Source of the DNA: UBA11889 sp002313255
GTDB lineage: Bacteria; Pseudomonadota; Gammaproteobacteria; Pseudomonadales; Azotimanducaceae
Assembly: GCA_913045265.1 (NCBI GenBank)
Contig: CAJWQX010000035.1
Coordinates: forward strand, 1-35,646
Direction of reading: 5' to 3'
DNA: 35,646 nt
Every line of letters begins with the position of its first letter. Within the stretch, counting starts at the first letter, position 1. The position numbers and the translations under genes are program-made. Below the pieces are notes generated by a model, which was given only the letters and a program-made list of their open reading frames with translations, ran no database searches and was not told where the DNA came from. Of this stretch, positions 35,601 to 35,646 are shown one piece after another.

Positions 35601-35646
35601 TGGTCGGGACGGCAAGATTCGAACTTGCGACCACTTGACCCCCAGT
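35601..35646 (-). tRNA. tRNA-Pro(GGG), 3' part only
   Basis: Read on the minus strand, the sequence runs from position 31 of a tRNA to the encoded CCA end (35601-35603). The T-arm GCAAG-TTCGAAT-CTTGC is perfect, the variable loop is 5 nt, and the acceptor 3' strand is CGTCCCG followed by A73. U33 is followed by GGG, giving a proline anticodon that reads CCC; G37 is present as usual for tRNA-Pro. The 5' half lies beyond the window. Confidence 0.82.

Noticed and set aside
1..35646. CRISPR arrays, insertion sequences, prophage or integrase genes
   Set aside because: I saw no regularly spaced repeats, transposase-like or integrase-like proteins, or terminal inverted repeats in any frame.

Overview
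The window looks like the chromosome of a free-living, probably marine, Gammaproteobacterium. GC is roughly 50-55%. The genes point the same way: CRTAC1-type FG-GAP/ASPIC proteins, a multiheme cytochrome, a sulfatase, an AGXT2L-like PLP enzyme, MaoC, YeiH, an RND pump and many single-enzyme genes. No phylogenetic marker is present apart from the 3' half of a tRNA-Pro at the right edge, so the taxonomy is inference.

Layout. (1) 2-7570 (+): a TPR/FG-GAP/ASPIC protein cut by the left edge, a membrane-anchored five-heme cytochrome c with a C-terminal TPR region, and an FG-GAP/ASPIC protein whose ATG overlaps the cytochrome stop (ATGA). A sulfatase follows at 7660-9231. (2) 9350-11001 (+): an extended SDR and a membrane-anchored split-barrel-like protein, facing a secreted cyclase-family hydrolase at 11057-12064 (-). 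(3) 12300-17254 (+): a transketolase-like ThDP enzyme, a probable 42-residue coupled ORF, an AGXT2L-like PLP enzyme and an APH/YihE-type kinase. The last two look like an amino-alcohol kinase and phospho-lyase pair. They converge with an Ldh/LDH2-family oxidoreductase (17272-18360, -). (4) 18699-22015 (-): a second FG-GAP/ASPIC + TPR pair, again joined by an ATGA overlap, with a lipoprotein leader on the FG-GAP member. (5) 22277-23128 (+): a double-hotdog MaoC-like protein. A serine hydrolase and an RND pump with its membrane-fusion protein lie on the minus strand (23293-29034). (6) 29149-30976 (+): a PPOX/FMN-type protein followed 19 nt later by a GrdB/PrdB-like gene that is continuous across an in-frame TGA, with a SECIS-like hairpin just downstream. 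I read this as a selenoprotein. (7) 30992-35558 (-): a CmcJ/NvfI-type oxygenase, a YeiH-family transporter, a VOC protein, a DUF5671 membrane protein with a small partner, a small lipoprotein, and the tRNA-Pro(GGG) 3' half.

The two strongest leads are the UGA-containing gene at 29786-30976 and the cytochrome + FG-GAP/ASPIC + TPR operon at 2-7570, echoed by a heme-free FG-GAP/ASPIC + TPR pair at 18699-22015. I saw no CRISPR array, insertion sequence, phage gene or recognisable transcription regulator.
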